Assembly (NCBI GenBank): GCA_949152475.1
Contig: OX424563.1
Span: forward strand, 37,706,120 to 37,770,119
Direction of reading: 5' to 3'
Length of the DNA stretch: 64,000 bases
DNA from: Terebella lapidaria
Lineage: Eukaryota > Annelida > Polychaeta > Terebellida > Terebellidae
The notes beneath the pieces were generated by a model. That model made no database searches. It was not told the DNA's origin and was given only the letters and a program-made list of their open reading frames with translations. Of this stretch, positions 53,201-64,000 are shown piece by piece (position 1 is the stretch's first letter; each line of letters begins with the position of its first letter). The position numbers and the translations under genes were made by a program.

Positions 53201-56200
53201 AACATGGGGTCAAAAAATTAACTCTCAGAAACGGCCCCATATTATGTCACAATGTACTATGTACCTAGACTAACTGTTAGCCGAAAATACTCGCTGAATA
53301 AATTAACTTAAAATTTACGATATGCCCCATTATAAAATACGATGAGCGCCTATGCTATAACATGGGGTCAAAAAATTAACTCTCAGAAACGGCCCCATAT
53401 TATGTCACAATGTACTATGTACCTAGACTAACTGTTAGCCGAAAATACTCGCTGAATAAATTAACTTAAAATTTACGATATGCCCCATTATAAAATACGA
53501 TGAGCGCCTATGCTATAACATGGGGTCAAAAAATTAACTCTCAGAAACGGCCCCATATTATGTCACAATGTACTATGTACCTAGACTAACTGTTAGCCGA
53601 AAATACTCGCTGAATAAATTAACTTAAAATTTACGATATGCCCCATTATAAAATACGATGAGCGCCTATGCTATAACATGGGGTCAAAAAATTAACTCTC
53701 AGAAACGGCCCCATATTATGTCACAATGTACTATGTACCTAGACTAACTGTTAGCCGAAAATACTCGCTGAATAAATTAACTTAAAATTTACGATATGCC
53801 CCATTATAAAATACGATGAGCGCCTATGCTATAACATGGGGTCAAAAAATTAACTCTCAGAAACGGCCCCATATTATGTCACAATGTACTATGTACCTAG
53901 ACTAACTGTTAGCCGAAAATACTCGCTGAATAAATTAACTTAAAATTTACGATATGCCCCATTATAAAATACGATGAGCGCCTATGCTATAACATGGGGT
54001 CAAAAAATTAACTCTCAGAAACGGCCCCATATTATGTCACAATGTACTATGTACCTAGACTAACTGTTAGCCGAAAATACTCGCTGAATAAATTAACTTA
54101 AAATTTACGATATGCCCCATTATAAAATACGATGAGCGCCTATGCTATAACATGGGGTCAAAAAATTAACTCTCAGAAACGGCCCCATATTATGTCACAA
54201 TGTACTATGTACCTAGACTAACTGTTAGCCGAAAATACTCGCTGAATAAATTAACTTAAAATTTACGATATGCCCCATTATAAAATACGATGAGCGCCTA
54301 TGCTATAACATGGGGTCAAAAAATTAACTCTCAGAAACGGCCCCATATTATGTCACAATGTACTATGTACCTAGACTAACTGTTAGCCGAAAATACTCGC
54401 TGAATAAATTAACTTAAAATTTACGATATGCCCCATTATAAAATACGATGAGCGCCTATGCTATAACATGGGGTCAAAAAATTAACTCTCAGAAACGGCC
54501 CCATATTATGTCACAATGTACTATGTACCTAGACTAACTGTTAGCCGAAAATACTCGCTGAATAAATTAACTTAAAATTTACGATATGCCCCATTATAAA
54601 ATACGATGAGCGCCTATGCTATAACATGGGGTCAAAAAATTAACTCTCAGAAACGGCCCCATATTATGTCACAATGTACTATGTACCTAGACTAACTGTT
54701 AGCCGAAAATACTCGCTGAATAAATTAACTTAAAATTTACGATATGCCCCATTATAAAATACGATGAGCGCCTATGCTATAACATGGGGTCAAAAAATTA
54801 ACTCTCAGAAACGGCCCCATATTATGTCACAATGTACTATGTACCTAGACTAACTGTTAGCCGAAAATACTCGCTGAATAAATTAACTTAAAATTTACGA
54901 TAAGCCCCATTATAAAATACGATGAGCGCCTATGCTATAACATGGGGTCAAAAAATTAACTCTCAGAAACGGCCCCATATTATGTCACAATGTACTATGT
55001 ACCTAGACTAACTGTTAGCCGAAAATACTCGCTGAATAAATTAACTTAAAATTTACGATATGCCCCATTATAAAATACGATGAGCGCCTATGCTATAACA
55101 TGGGGTCAAAAAATTAACTCTCAGAAACGGCCCCATATTATGTCACAATGTACTATGTACCTAGACTAACTGTTAGCCGAAAATACTCGCTGAATAAATT
55201 AACTTAAAATTTACGATATGCCCCATTATAAAATACGATGAGCGCCTATGCTATAACATGGGGTCAAAAAATTAACTCTCAGAAACGGCCCCATATTATG
55301 TCACAATGTACTATGTACCTAGACTAACTGTTAGCCGAAAATACTCGCTGAATAAATTAACTTAAAATTTACGATATGCCCCATTATAAAATACGATGAG
55401 CGCCTATGCTATAACATGGGGTCAAAAAATTAACTCTCAGAAACGGCCCCATATTATGTCACAATGTACTATGTACCTAGACTAACTGTTAGCCGAAAAT
55501 ACTCGCTGAATAAATTAACTTAAAATTTACGATATGCCCCATTATAAAATACGATGAGCGCCTATGCTATAACATGGGGTCAAAAAATTAACTCTCAGAA
55601 ACGGCCCCATATTATGTCACAATGTACTATGTACCTAGACTAACTGTTAGCCGAAAATACTCGCTGAATAAATTAACTTAAAATTTACGATATGCCCCAT
55701 TATAAAATACGATGAGCGCCTATGCTATAACATGGGGTCAAAACATTAACTCTCAGAAACGGCCCCATATTATGTCACAATGTACTATGTACCTAGACTA
55801 ACTGTTAGCCGAAAATACTAGCTGAATAAATTAACTTAAAATTTACGATATGCCCCATTATAAAATACGATGAGCGCCTATGCTATAACATGGGGTCAAA
55901 AAATTAACTCTCAGAAACGGCCCCATATTATGTCACAATGTACTATGTACCTAGACTAACTGTTAGCCGAAAATACTCGCTGAATAAATTAACTTAAAAT
56001 TTACGATATGCCCCATTATAAAATACGATGAGCGCCTATGCTATAACATGGGGTCAAAAAATTAACTCTCAGAAACGGCCCCATATTATGTCACAATGTA
56101 CTATGTACCTAGACTAACTGTTAGCCGAAAATACTCGCTGAATAAATTAACTTAAAATTTACGATATGCCCCATTATAAAATACGATGAGCGCCTATGCT

Positions 56201-59200
56201 ATAACATGGGGTCAAAAAATTAACTCTCAGAAACGGCCCCATATTATGTCACAATGTACTATGTACCTAGACTAACTGTTAGCCGAAAATACTCGCTGAA
56301 TAAATTAACTTGAAATTTACGATATGCCCCATTATAAAATACGATGAGCGCCTATGCTATAACATGGGGTCAAAAAATTAACTCTCAGAAACGGCCCCAT
56401 ATTATGTCACAATGTACTATGTACCTAGACTAACTGTTAGCCGAAAATACTCGCTGAATAAATTAACTTAAAATTTACGATATGCCCCATTATAAAATAC
56501 GATGAGCGCCTATGCTATAACATGGGGTCAAAAAATTAACTCTCAGAAACGGCCCCATATTATGTCACAATGTACTATGTACCTAGACTAACTGTTAGCC
56601 GAAAATACTCGCTGAATAAATTAACTTAAAATTTACGATATGCCCCATTATAAAATACGATGAGCGCCTATGCTATAACATGGGGTCAAAAAATTAACTC
56701 TCAGAAACGGCCCCATATTATGTCACAATGTACTATGTACCTAGACTAACTGTTAGCCGAAAATACTCGCTGAATAAATTAACTTAAAATTTACGATATG
56801 CCCCATTATAAAATACGATGAGCGCCTATGCTATAACATGGGGTCAAAAAATTAACTCTCAGAAACGGCCCCATATTATGTCACAATGTACTATGTACCT
56901 AGACTAACTGTTAGCCGAAAATACTCGCTGAATAAATCAACTTAAAATTTACGATATGCCCCATTATAAAATACGATGAGCGCCTATGCTATAACATGGG
57001 GTCAAAAAATTAACTCTCAGAAACGGCCCCATATTATGTCACAATTTACTATGTACCTAGACTAACTGTTAGCCGAAAATACTCGCTGAATAAATTAACT
57101 TAAAATTTACGATATGCCCCATTATAAAATACGATGAGCGCCTATGCTATAACATGGGGTCAAAAAATTAACTCTCAGAAACGGCCCCATATTATGTCAC
57201 AATGTATTATGTACCTAGACTAACTGTTAGCCGAAAATACTCGCTGAATAAATTAATTTAAAATTTACGATATGCCCCATTATAAAATACGATAAGCGCC
57301 TATGCTATAACATGGGGTCAAAAAATTAACTCTCAGAAACGGCCCCATATTATGTCACAATGTACTATGTACCTAGACTAACTGTTAGCCGAAAATACTC
57401 GCTGAATAAATTAACTTAAAATTTACGATATGCCCCATTATAAAATACGATGAGCGCCTATGCTATAACATGGGGTCAAAAAATTAACTCTCAGAAACGG
57501 CCCCATATTATGTCACAATGTACTATGTACCTAGACTAATTGTTAGCCGAAAATACTCGCTGAATAAATTAACTTAAAATTTACGATATGCCCTATTATA
57601 AAATACGATGAGCGCCTATGCTATAACATGGGGTCAAAAAATTAACTCTCAGAAACGGCCCCATATTATGTCACAATGTACTATGTACCTAGACTAACTG
57701 TTAGCCGAAAATACTCGCTGAATAAATTAACTTAAAATTTAAGATATGCCCCATTATAAAATACGATGAGCGCCTATGCTATAACATGGGGTCAAAAAAT
57801 TAACTCTCAGAAACGGCCCCATATTATGTCACAATGTACTATGTACCTAGACTAACTGTTAGCCGAAAATACTCGCTGAATAAATTAACTTAAAATTTAC
57901 GATATGCCCCATTATAAAATACGATGAGCGCCTATGCTATAACATGGGGTCAAAAAATTAACTCTCAGAAACGGCCCCATATTATGTCACAATGTACTAT
58001 GTACCTAGACTAACTGTTAGCCGAAAATACTCGCTGAATAAATTAACTTAAAATTTACGATATGCCCCATTATAAAATACGATGAGCGCCTATGCTATAA
58101 CATGGGGTCAAAAAATTAACTCTCAGAAACGGCCCCATATTATGTCACAATGTACTATGTACCTAGACTAACTGTTAGCCGAAAATACTCGCTGAATAAA
58201 TTAACTTAAAATTTACGATATGCCCCATTATAAAATACGATGAGCGCCTATGCTATAACATGGGGTCAAAAAATTAACTCTCAGAAACGGCCCCATATTA
58301 TGTCACAATGTACTATGTACCTAGACTAACTGTTAGCCGGAAATACTCGCTGAATAAATTAACTTAAAATTTACGATATGCCCCATTATAAAATACGATG
58401 AGTGCCTATGCTATAACATGGGGTCAAAAAATTAACTCTCAGAAACGGCCCCATATTATGTCACAATGTACTATGTACCTAGACTAACTGTTAGCCGAAA
58501 ATACTCGCTGAATAAATTAACTTAAAATTTACGATATGCCCCATTATAAAATACGATGAGCGCCTATGCTATAACATGGGGTCAAAAAATTAACTCTCAG
58601 AAACGGCCCCATATTATGTCACAATGTACTATGTACCTAGACTAACTGTTAGCCGAAAATACTCGCTGAATAAATTAACTTAAAATTTACGATATGCCCC
58701 ATTATAAAATACGATGAGCGCCTATGCTATAACATGGGGTCAAAAAATTAACTCTCAGAAACGGCCCCATATTATGTCACAATGTACTATGTACCTAGAC
58801 TAACTGTTAGCCGAAAATACTCGCTGAATAAATTAACTTAAAATTTACGATATGCCCCATTATAAAATACGATGAGCGCCTATGCTATAACATAGGGTCA
58901 AAAAATTAACTCTCAGAAACGGCCCCATATTATGTCACAATGTACTATGTACCTAGACTAACTGTTAGCCGAAAATACTCGCTGAATAAATTAACTTAAA
59001 ATTTACGATATGCCCCATTATAAAATACGATGAGCGCCTATGCTATAACATGGGGTCAAAAAATTAACTCTCAGAAACGGCCCCATATTATGTCACAATG
59101 TACTATGTACCTAGACTAACTGTTAGCCGAAAATACTCGCTGAATAAATTAACTTAAAATTTACGATATGCCCCATTATAAAATACGATGAGCGCCTATG

Positions 59201-62200
59201 CTATAACATGGGGTCAAAAAATTAACTCTCAGAAACGGCCCCATATTATGTCACAATGTACTATGTACCTAGACTAACTGTTAGCCGAAAATACTCGCTG
59301 AATAAATTAACTTAAAATTTACGAAATGCCCCATTATAAAATACGATGAGCGCCTATGCTATAACATGGGGTCAAAAAATTACCCTCAGAAACGGCCCCA
59401 TATTATGTCACAATGTACTATGTACCTAGACTAACTGTTAGCCGAAAATACTCGCTGAATAAATTAACTTAATATTTACGATATGCCCCATTATAAAATA
59501 CGATGAGCGCCTATGCTATAACATGGGGTCAAAAAATTAACTCTCAGAAACGGCCCCATATTATGTCACAATGTACTATGTACCTAGACTAACTGTTAGC
59601 CGAAAATACTCGCTGAATAAATTAACTTAAAATTTACGATATGCCCCATTATAAAATACGATGAGCGCCTATGCTATAACATGGGGTCAAAAAATTAACT
59701 CTCAGAAACGGCCCCATATTATGTCACAATGTACTATGTACCTAGACTAACTGTTAGCCGAAAATACTCGCTGAATAAATTAACTTAAAATTTACGATAT
59801 GCCCCATTATAAAATACGATGAGCGCCTATGCTATAACATGGGGTCAAAAAATTAACTCTCAGAAACGGCCCCATATTATGTCACAATGTACTATGTACC
59901 TAGACTAACTGTTAGCCGAAAATACTCGCTGAATAAATTAACTTAAAATTTACGATATGCCCCATTATAAAATACGATGAGCGCCTATGCTATAACATGG
60001 GGTCAAAAAATTAACTCTCAGAAACGGCCCCATATTATGTCACAATGTACTATGTACCTAGACTAACTGTTAGCCGAAAATACTCGCTGAATAAATTAAC
60101 TTAAAATTTACGATATGCCCCATTATAAAATACGATGAGCGCCTATGCTATAACATGGGGTCAAAAAATTAACTCTCAGAAACGGCCCCATATTATGTCA
60201 CAATGTACTATGTACCTAGACTAACTGTTAGCCGAAAATACTCGCTGAATAAATTAACTTAAAATTTACGATATGCCCCATTATAAAATACGATGAGCGC
60301 CTATGCTATAACATGGGGTCAAAAAATTAACTCTCAGAAACGGCCCCATATTATGTCACAATGTACTATGTACCTAGACTAACTGTTAGCCGAAAATACT
60401 CGCTGAATAAATTAACTTAAAATTTACGATATGCCCCATTATAAAATACGATGAGCGCCTATGCTATAACATGGGGTCAAAAAATTAACTCTCAGAAACG
60501 GCCCCATATTATGTCACAATGTACTATGTACCTAGACTAACTGTTAGCCGAAAATACTCGCTGAATAAATTAACTTAAAATTTACGATATGTCCCATTAT
60601 AAAATACGATGAGCGCCTATGCTATAACATGGGGTCAAAAAATTAACTCTCAGAAACGGCCCCATATTATGTCACAATGTACTATGTACCTAGACTAACT
60701 GTTAGCCGAAAATACTCGCTGAATAAATTAACTTAAAATTTACGATATGCCCCATTATAAAATACGATGAGCGCCTATGCTATAACATGGGGTCAAAAAA
60801 TTAACTCTCAGAAACGGCCCCATATTATGTCACAATGTACTATGTACCTAGACTAACTGTTAGCCGAAAATACTCGCTGAATAAATTAACTTAAAATTTA
60901 CGATATGTCCCATTATAAAATACGATGAGCGCCTATGCTATAACATGGGGTCAAAAAATTAACTCTCAGAAACGGCCCCATATTATGTCACAATGTACTA
61001 TGTACCTAGACTAACTGTTAGCCGAAAATACTCGCTGAATAAATTAACTTAAAATTTACGATATGCCCCATTATAAAATACGATGAGCGCCTATGCTATA
61101 ACATGGGGTCAAAAAATTAACTCTCAGAAACGGCCCCATATTATGTCACAATGTACTATGTACCTAGACTAACTGTTAGCCGAAAATACTCGCTGAATAA
61201 ATTAACTTGAAATTTACGATATGCCCCATTATAAAATACGATGAGCGCCTATGCTATAACATGGGGTCAAAAAATTAACTCTCAGAAACGGCCCCATATT
61301 ATGTCACAATGTACTATGTACCTAGACTAACTGTTAGCCGAAAATACTCGCTGAATAAATTAACTTAAAATTTACGATATGCCCCATTATAAAATACGAT
61401 GAGCGCCTATGCTATAACATGGGGTCAAAAAATTAACTCTCAGAAACGGCCCCATATTATGTCACAATGTACTATGTACCTAGACTAACTGTTAGCCGAA
61501 AATACTCGCTGAATAAATTAACTTGAAATTTACGATATGCCCCATTATAAAATACGATGAGCGCCTATGCTATAACATGGGGTCAAAAAATTAACTCTCA
61601 GAAACGGCCCCATATTATGTCACAATGTACTATGTACCTAGACTAACTGTTAGCCGAAAATACTCGCTGAATAAATTAACTTAAAATTTACGATATGCCC
61701 CATTATAAAATACGATGAGCGCCTATGCTATAACATGGGGTCAAGAAATTAACTCTCAGAAACGGCCCCATATTATGTCACAATGTACTATGTACCTAGA
61801 CTAACTGTTAGCCGAAAATACTCGCTGAATAAATTAACTTAAAATTTACGATATGCCCCATTATAGAATTCGATGAGCGCCTATGCTATAACATGGGGTC
61901 AAAAAATTAACTCTCAGAAACGGCCCCATATTATGTCACAATGTACTATGTACCTAGACTAACTGTTAGCCGAAAATACTCGCTGAATAAATTAACTTAA
62001 AATTTACGATATGCCCCATTATAAAATACGATGAGCGCCTATGCTATAACAGGGGGTCAAAAAATTAACTCTCAGAAACGGCCCCATATTATGTCACAAT
62101 GTATTATGTACCTAGACTAACTGTTAGCCGAAAATACTCGCTGAATAAATTAACTTAAAATTTACGATATGCCCCATTATAAAATACGATGAGCGCCTAT

Positions 62201-62272
62201 GCTATAACATGGGGTCAAAAAATTAACTCTCAGAAACGGCCCCATATTATGTCACAATGTACTATGTACCTA
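50242..62272. repeat. Satellite A, right array (158-bp tandem repeat)
   Basis: Same unit and orientation as the left array, entering at unit position 88 and leaving at position 111. There are 75 complete units plus partial ones; net length is 1 bp short of 75 x 158 because of ttaccctcag near 59381. I saw no variant from 50242 to about 54900. To the right of that, single-base variants become frequent, for example 54902, 55744, 55820, 56311, 56938, 57046, 57207, 57257, 57293, 57540, 57593, 57741, 58340, 58403, 58894, 59325, 59473, 60592, 60907, 61209, 61525, 61745, 61866, 62051 and 62104. This is the pattern of an array homogenised inside and decaying toward its edge. Confidence 0.97.
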
Positions 62273-62457
62273 TGTTAAACGTCAGCCGAAATGAAACAAC
62301 TTCATGTAAAACACAAAAACATTTATTCCGTCCATTCCACTCGCGTCCCGCCGCACCAGTGCCAAATCAATCAATCAATATCAATAGACACGTGACACAC
62401 AGCAAACAATATAACTCAGGGGGGTCACTCTACCAGAATATTACACACGTTAACACA
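62273..62457 (-). repeat. 3' long terminal repeat (185 bp)
   Basis: On the minus strand it begins TGTGTTAACG directly after the polypurine tract and ends CGTTTAACA at the satellite. It thus has TG…CA ends and a partial terminal inverted repeat (TGTTAAACGT against TGTGTTAACGT). It is short for an LTR. It contains a possible TATA-like stretch (gttatattg) and an AATAAA signal followed by a T/G-rich stretch, giving a plausible U3-R-U5 layout. The boundaries are inferred from the end motifs because the 5' LTR is not in the window for comparison. Its last roughly 20 bp resemble satellite A. Confidence 0.75.
62322..62327 (-). promoter_or_regulatory. AATAAA polyadenylation signal in the LTR
   Basis: Minus-strand AATAAA followed by a T/G-rich run (tgtttttgtgtttt), as expected near the R/U5 border of an LTR, about 50 bp before the LTR end. 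Confidence 0.6.
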
Positions 62458-62467
62458 CCTTCCCCCT
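62458..62467 (-). other. Polypurine tract
   Basis: Minus-strand AGGGGGAAGG immediately before the LTR TG. This is the expected plus-strand DNA primer site for reverse transcription. Its exact abutment to the TG supports both the LTR boundary and an intact 3' end of the element. Confidence 0.8.
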
Positions 62468-62589
62468 AAAAATGCTACAAATCACCATAATCACATTTTA
62501 GCACACCGTTAACAACAACACCATTACACATAGATACAACTTTACCTTTACTCAGGTTACCAGATCGTTATCCTCGCATTTCATTTCGG
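62468..62589 (-). other. Spacer between pol stop and polypurine tract
   Basis: 122 bp of AT-rich sequence with no coding feature. It is far too short for an integrase domain, which needs several hundred codons. Confidence 0.8.
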
Positions 62590-64000
62590 CTAGTCAAACG
62601 CTCGCGATAAGGAATCTGCATTAAGGTTCTCGGAACCTTTTCGGTGCCTCACGACGAAGCAATAATCCTGGAGTGCCAAACTCCACCGCATAAGACGCTG
62701 ATTATTATTTCTGAATGAATGAATCCAGCGAATCGGATTATGATCACTTTGAACGGTAAAGGAGCGACCAAACAGATACGGATCTAACATGCGCAAACCC
62801 CAAACCATAGCAAGACATTCTTTCTCTATCGTTGAATATCTCTGTTCACGAGGCAGCAACTTTTTACTCAGATAACAAACTGGGTGCTCCTCACCATCTG
62901 CATCTACCTGTGACAACACGACGCCGAGACCGGCCTCACTAGCATCAACCTGTACGAGGAAGGGAAGTGTATAATCTGGAATCATCAAAACAGGAGACGA
63001 ACTGAGAATTTGTTTGATCTTCTGAAAAGATTGCTCACACTTCTGCGTCCATACTACCGTGGTTGGTGCACTCTTCTTGGTCAGATCTGAGAGAGGCGCA
63101 GCTATGTCAGCATAATTGCCGACAAATTTCCGATAGTAATTCAAAAGACCAAGCAAAGACCTAACATCTTTCTTCGTGACTGGACGTGGATACTTCAGGA
63201 TTGACGCCACCTTGGCATCTTCTGGCCTAAGCTTGCCACCGCCGATGATATGCCCAAGGTAAGTAGCCTCTGCTTTACCGAGTGAACACTTCGTCGGCCT
63301 TGCCGTCAACCCTGCCTTCCTGAGACGTGCCAGCACATCTCGGAGGTGGGCCAGATGATCTGCGAACGTCTCACTGTACACGACTATGTCATCAATGTAC
63401 GAATTTGCATAAGACTCGGCCCCACGAAGAACTTCACTCATGAGCCGGACGAATGTGGCCCCCGAACACTGCATACCAAAGGGCATCACTTTGAATCTGT
63501 ACGAACCAAAGGGTGTAACAAAAGACGACTTTTGCTTGGCATCTTCATCGAGGCCGATTTGCCAGTACCCCTTTGAAAGGTCGATGACAGAAATGTACTT
63601 CGACTTACCAATGCCTTCCAGGACTTTCTCAGTTCTAGGCATGGGTTGGCAGTCGAACACTGTCTTTTCATTCAGTTTCCTGTAATCTGCACAGAAGCGC
63701 CACGTATGGTCCTTTTTCTTAACAAGGACAATGGGTGAACCCCAAGCCGAGTTTGATGGCTCGATGATGTCAGCCTTCAGCATTCTATCAAGCTCCAGCT
63801 TCACAACATCTTTCATGGACTGGGCTAGTCTGTAAGGTTTCTGTCTCACTGGAATCTCATCCACTGTCCGGACTTTGTGCTCTATCATTGTGGTCTTTCC
63901 TGGATTACTGGTCAACACATCATCAAACTCCTGCAGCAAGGAAGACACCTCATGCCGCTCAGCATTAGACAGACTGGAACTCACACTGACATCTTGCCAT
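62590..64000 (-). CDS. pol: Partial pol: reverse transcriptase and RNase H of a Ty3/gypsy element
   Basis: This is the C-terminal part of a retrotransposon polyprotein that copies element RNA into DNA. The frame is open to the window edge; a GTG at 63982-63984 is not a real start, since the frame continues upstream (WQDVS). Counting residues from that codon: the linker before reverse transcriptase (PVRQKPYR, about 45-52), RFCADYRKLN (96-105), the first catalytic Asp in VIDLSKGYWQI (D135), the MPFG motif (167-170), the YIDD active site (196-199), then the tether and RNase H with D347 (VDAS), E389 (EKECLA), D414 (SDHNPI) and D457 (NADSLSR). All key residues are present and there is no internal stop. 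The protein ends in SRAFD seven residues after D457, where ordinary Ty3/gypsy Pol would continue into integrase. Protease, integrase and gag are not in the window. Family assignment is firm; the Gmr1-like placement is inference. Confidence 0.95.
   Translation of the reverse strand, partial: WQDVSVSSSLSNAERHEVSSLLQEFDDVLTSNPGKTTMIEHKVRTVDEIPVRQKPYRLAQSMKDVVKLELDRMLKADIIEPSNSAWGSPIVLVKKKDHTWRFCADYRKLNEKTVFDCQPMPRTEKVLEGIGKSKYISVIDLSKGYWQIGLDEDAKQKSSFVTPFGSYRFKVMPFGMQCSGATFVRLMSEVLRGAESYANSYIDDIVVYSETFADHLAHLRDVLARLRKAGLTARPTKCSLGKAEATYLGHIIGGGKLRPEDAKVASILKYPRPVTKKDVRSLLGLLNYYRKFVGNYADIAAPLSDLTKKSAPTTVVWTQKCEQSFQKIKQILSSSPVLMIPDYTLPFLVQVDASEAGLGVVLSQVDADGEEHPVCYLSKKLLPREQRYSTIEKECLAMVWGLRMLDPYLFGRSFTVQSDHNPIRWIHSFRNNNQRLMRWSLALQDYCFVVRHRKGSENLNADSLSRAFD

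Larger units (their letters stand above)
62273..64000 (-). mobile_element. Ty3/gypsy LTR retrotransposon, 3' part
   Basis: Read on the minus strand, the visible order is pol (reverse transcriptase then RNase H), stop, 122-bp spacer, polypurine tract, 3' LTR, then satellite A. The 5' LTR, primer-binding site, gag, protease and any integrase lie beyond 64000 or are absent. The element appears inserted in satellite A at …gtaccta; the target-site duplication cannot be checked without the other flank. No stop or frameshift interrupts the visible pol frame, so the copy may be young. The absence of integrase after RNase H is unusual for Ty3/gypsy and fits the Gmr1-like clade, in which integrase precedes reverse transcriptase. 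Confidence 0.9.

Noticed and set aside
62257..62469. Plus-strand 70-codon frame over the satellite/LTR junction
   Set aside because: It overlaps the LTR and satellite edge, has no recognisable domain, and is explained by the minus-strand element.
63346..63685. Short frames on either strand inside the pol region
   Set aside because: Shadows of the reverse transcriptase frame, which carries all the catalytic motifs.

Overview
This window is almost entirely satellite DNA from a eukaryote, with one fragment of a Ty3/gypsy-type LTR retrotransposon at the right edge. I found no host gene, rRNA, tRNA, CRISPR array or bacterial-type operon. The retrotransposon polymerase resembles those of aquatic invertebrates and fish. 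The 200-N gap is a fixed-size scaffolding gap. Together these suggest a long-read metazoan assembly, possibly a marine invertebrate, but the species cannot be fixed from this sequence.

Layout. (1) 1-8957: satellite A, 158-bp unit, about 56.7 head-to-tail copies, with a single 1-bp variant seen. (2) 8958-31364: satellite B, 339-bp monomer mixed with a 226-bp form lacking one 113-bp segment, arranged in nested higher-order repeats (565 bp, 1582 bp, and a 6.8-kb block duplicated at 7444 bp). (3) 31365-50041: satellite C, 61-bp monomer with a 44-bp short form, also in nested blocks, including a block of about 5.4 kb repeated at an offset of about 9.6 kb. (4) 50042-50241: 200 N. (5) 50242-62272: satellite A again, same orientation, about 76 units, invariant next to the gap and increasingly diverged to the right. 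(6) 62273-64000: 3' part of an LTR retrotransposon on the minus strand: 3' LTR (185 bp), polypurine tract, and an open pol frame (reverse transcriptase plus RNase H) running off the window.

The three satellites share no obvious sequence with one another and abut at sharp junctions with about 3 bp of shared sequence. This is the architecture of pericentromeric, centromeric or other constitutive heterochromatin, though no centromere-specific motif was confirmed. The many 67-82-codon open frames in satellite B, on both strands, are by-products of the repeat and not genes.

The observations most worth following are: (a) the retrotransposon ends in RNase H, a 122-bp spacer, polypurine tract and LTR, with no room for an integrase downstream, implying a Gmr1-like (copia-style) pol order or an integrase-less element; (b) satellite B carries hairpins whose loops vary between copies while the stems are mostly kept; (c) both visible right-hand ends of satellite A fall within 3 bp of the same monomer position, next to a short palindrome; (d) the retrotransposon LTR end resembles satellite A in register at their junction.
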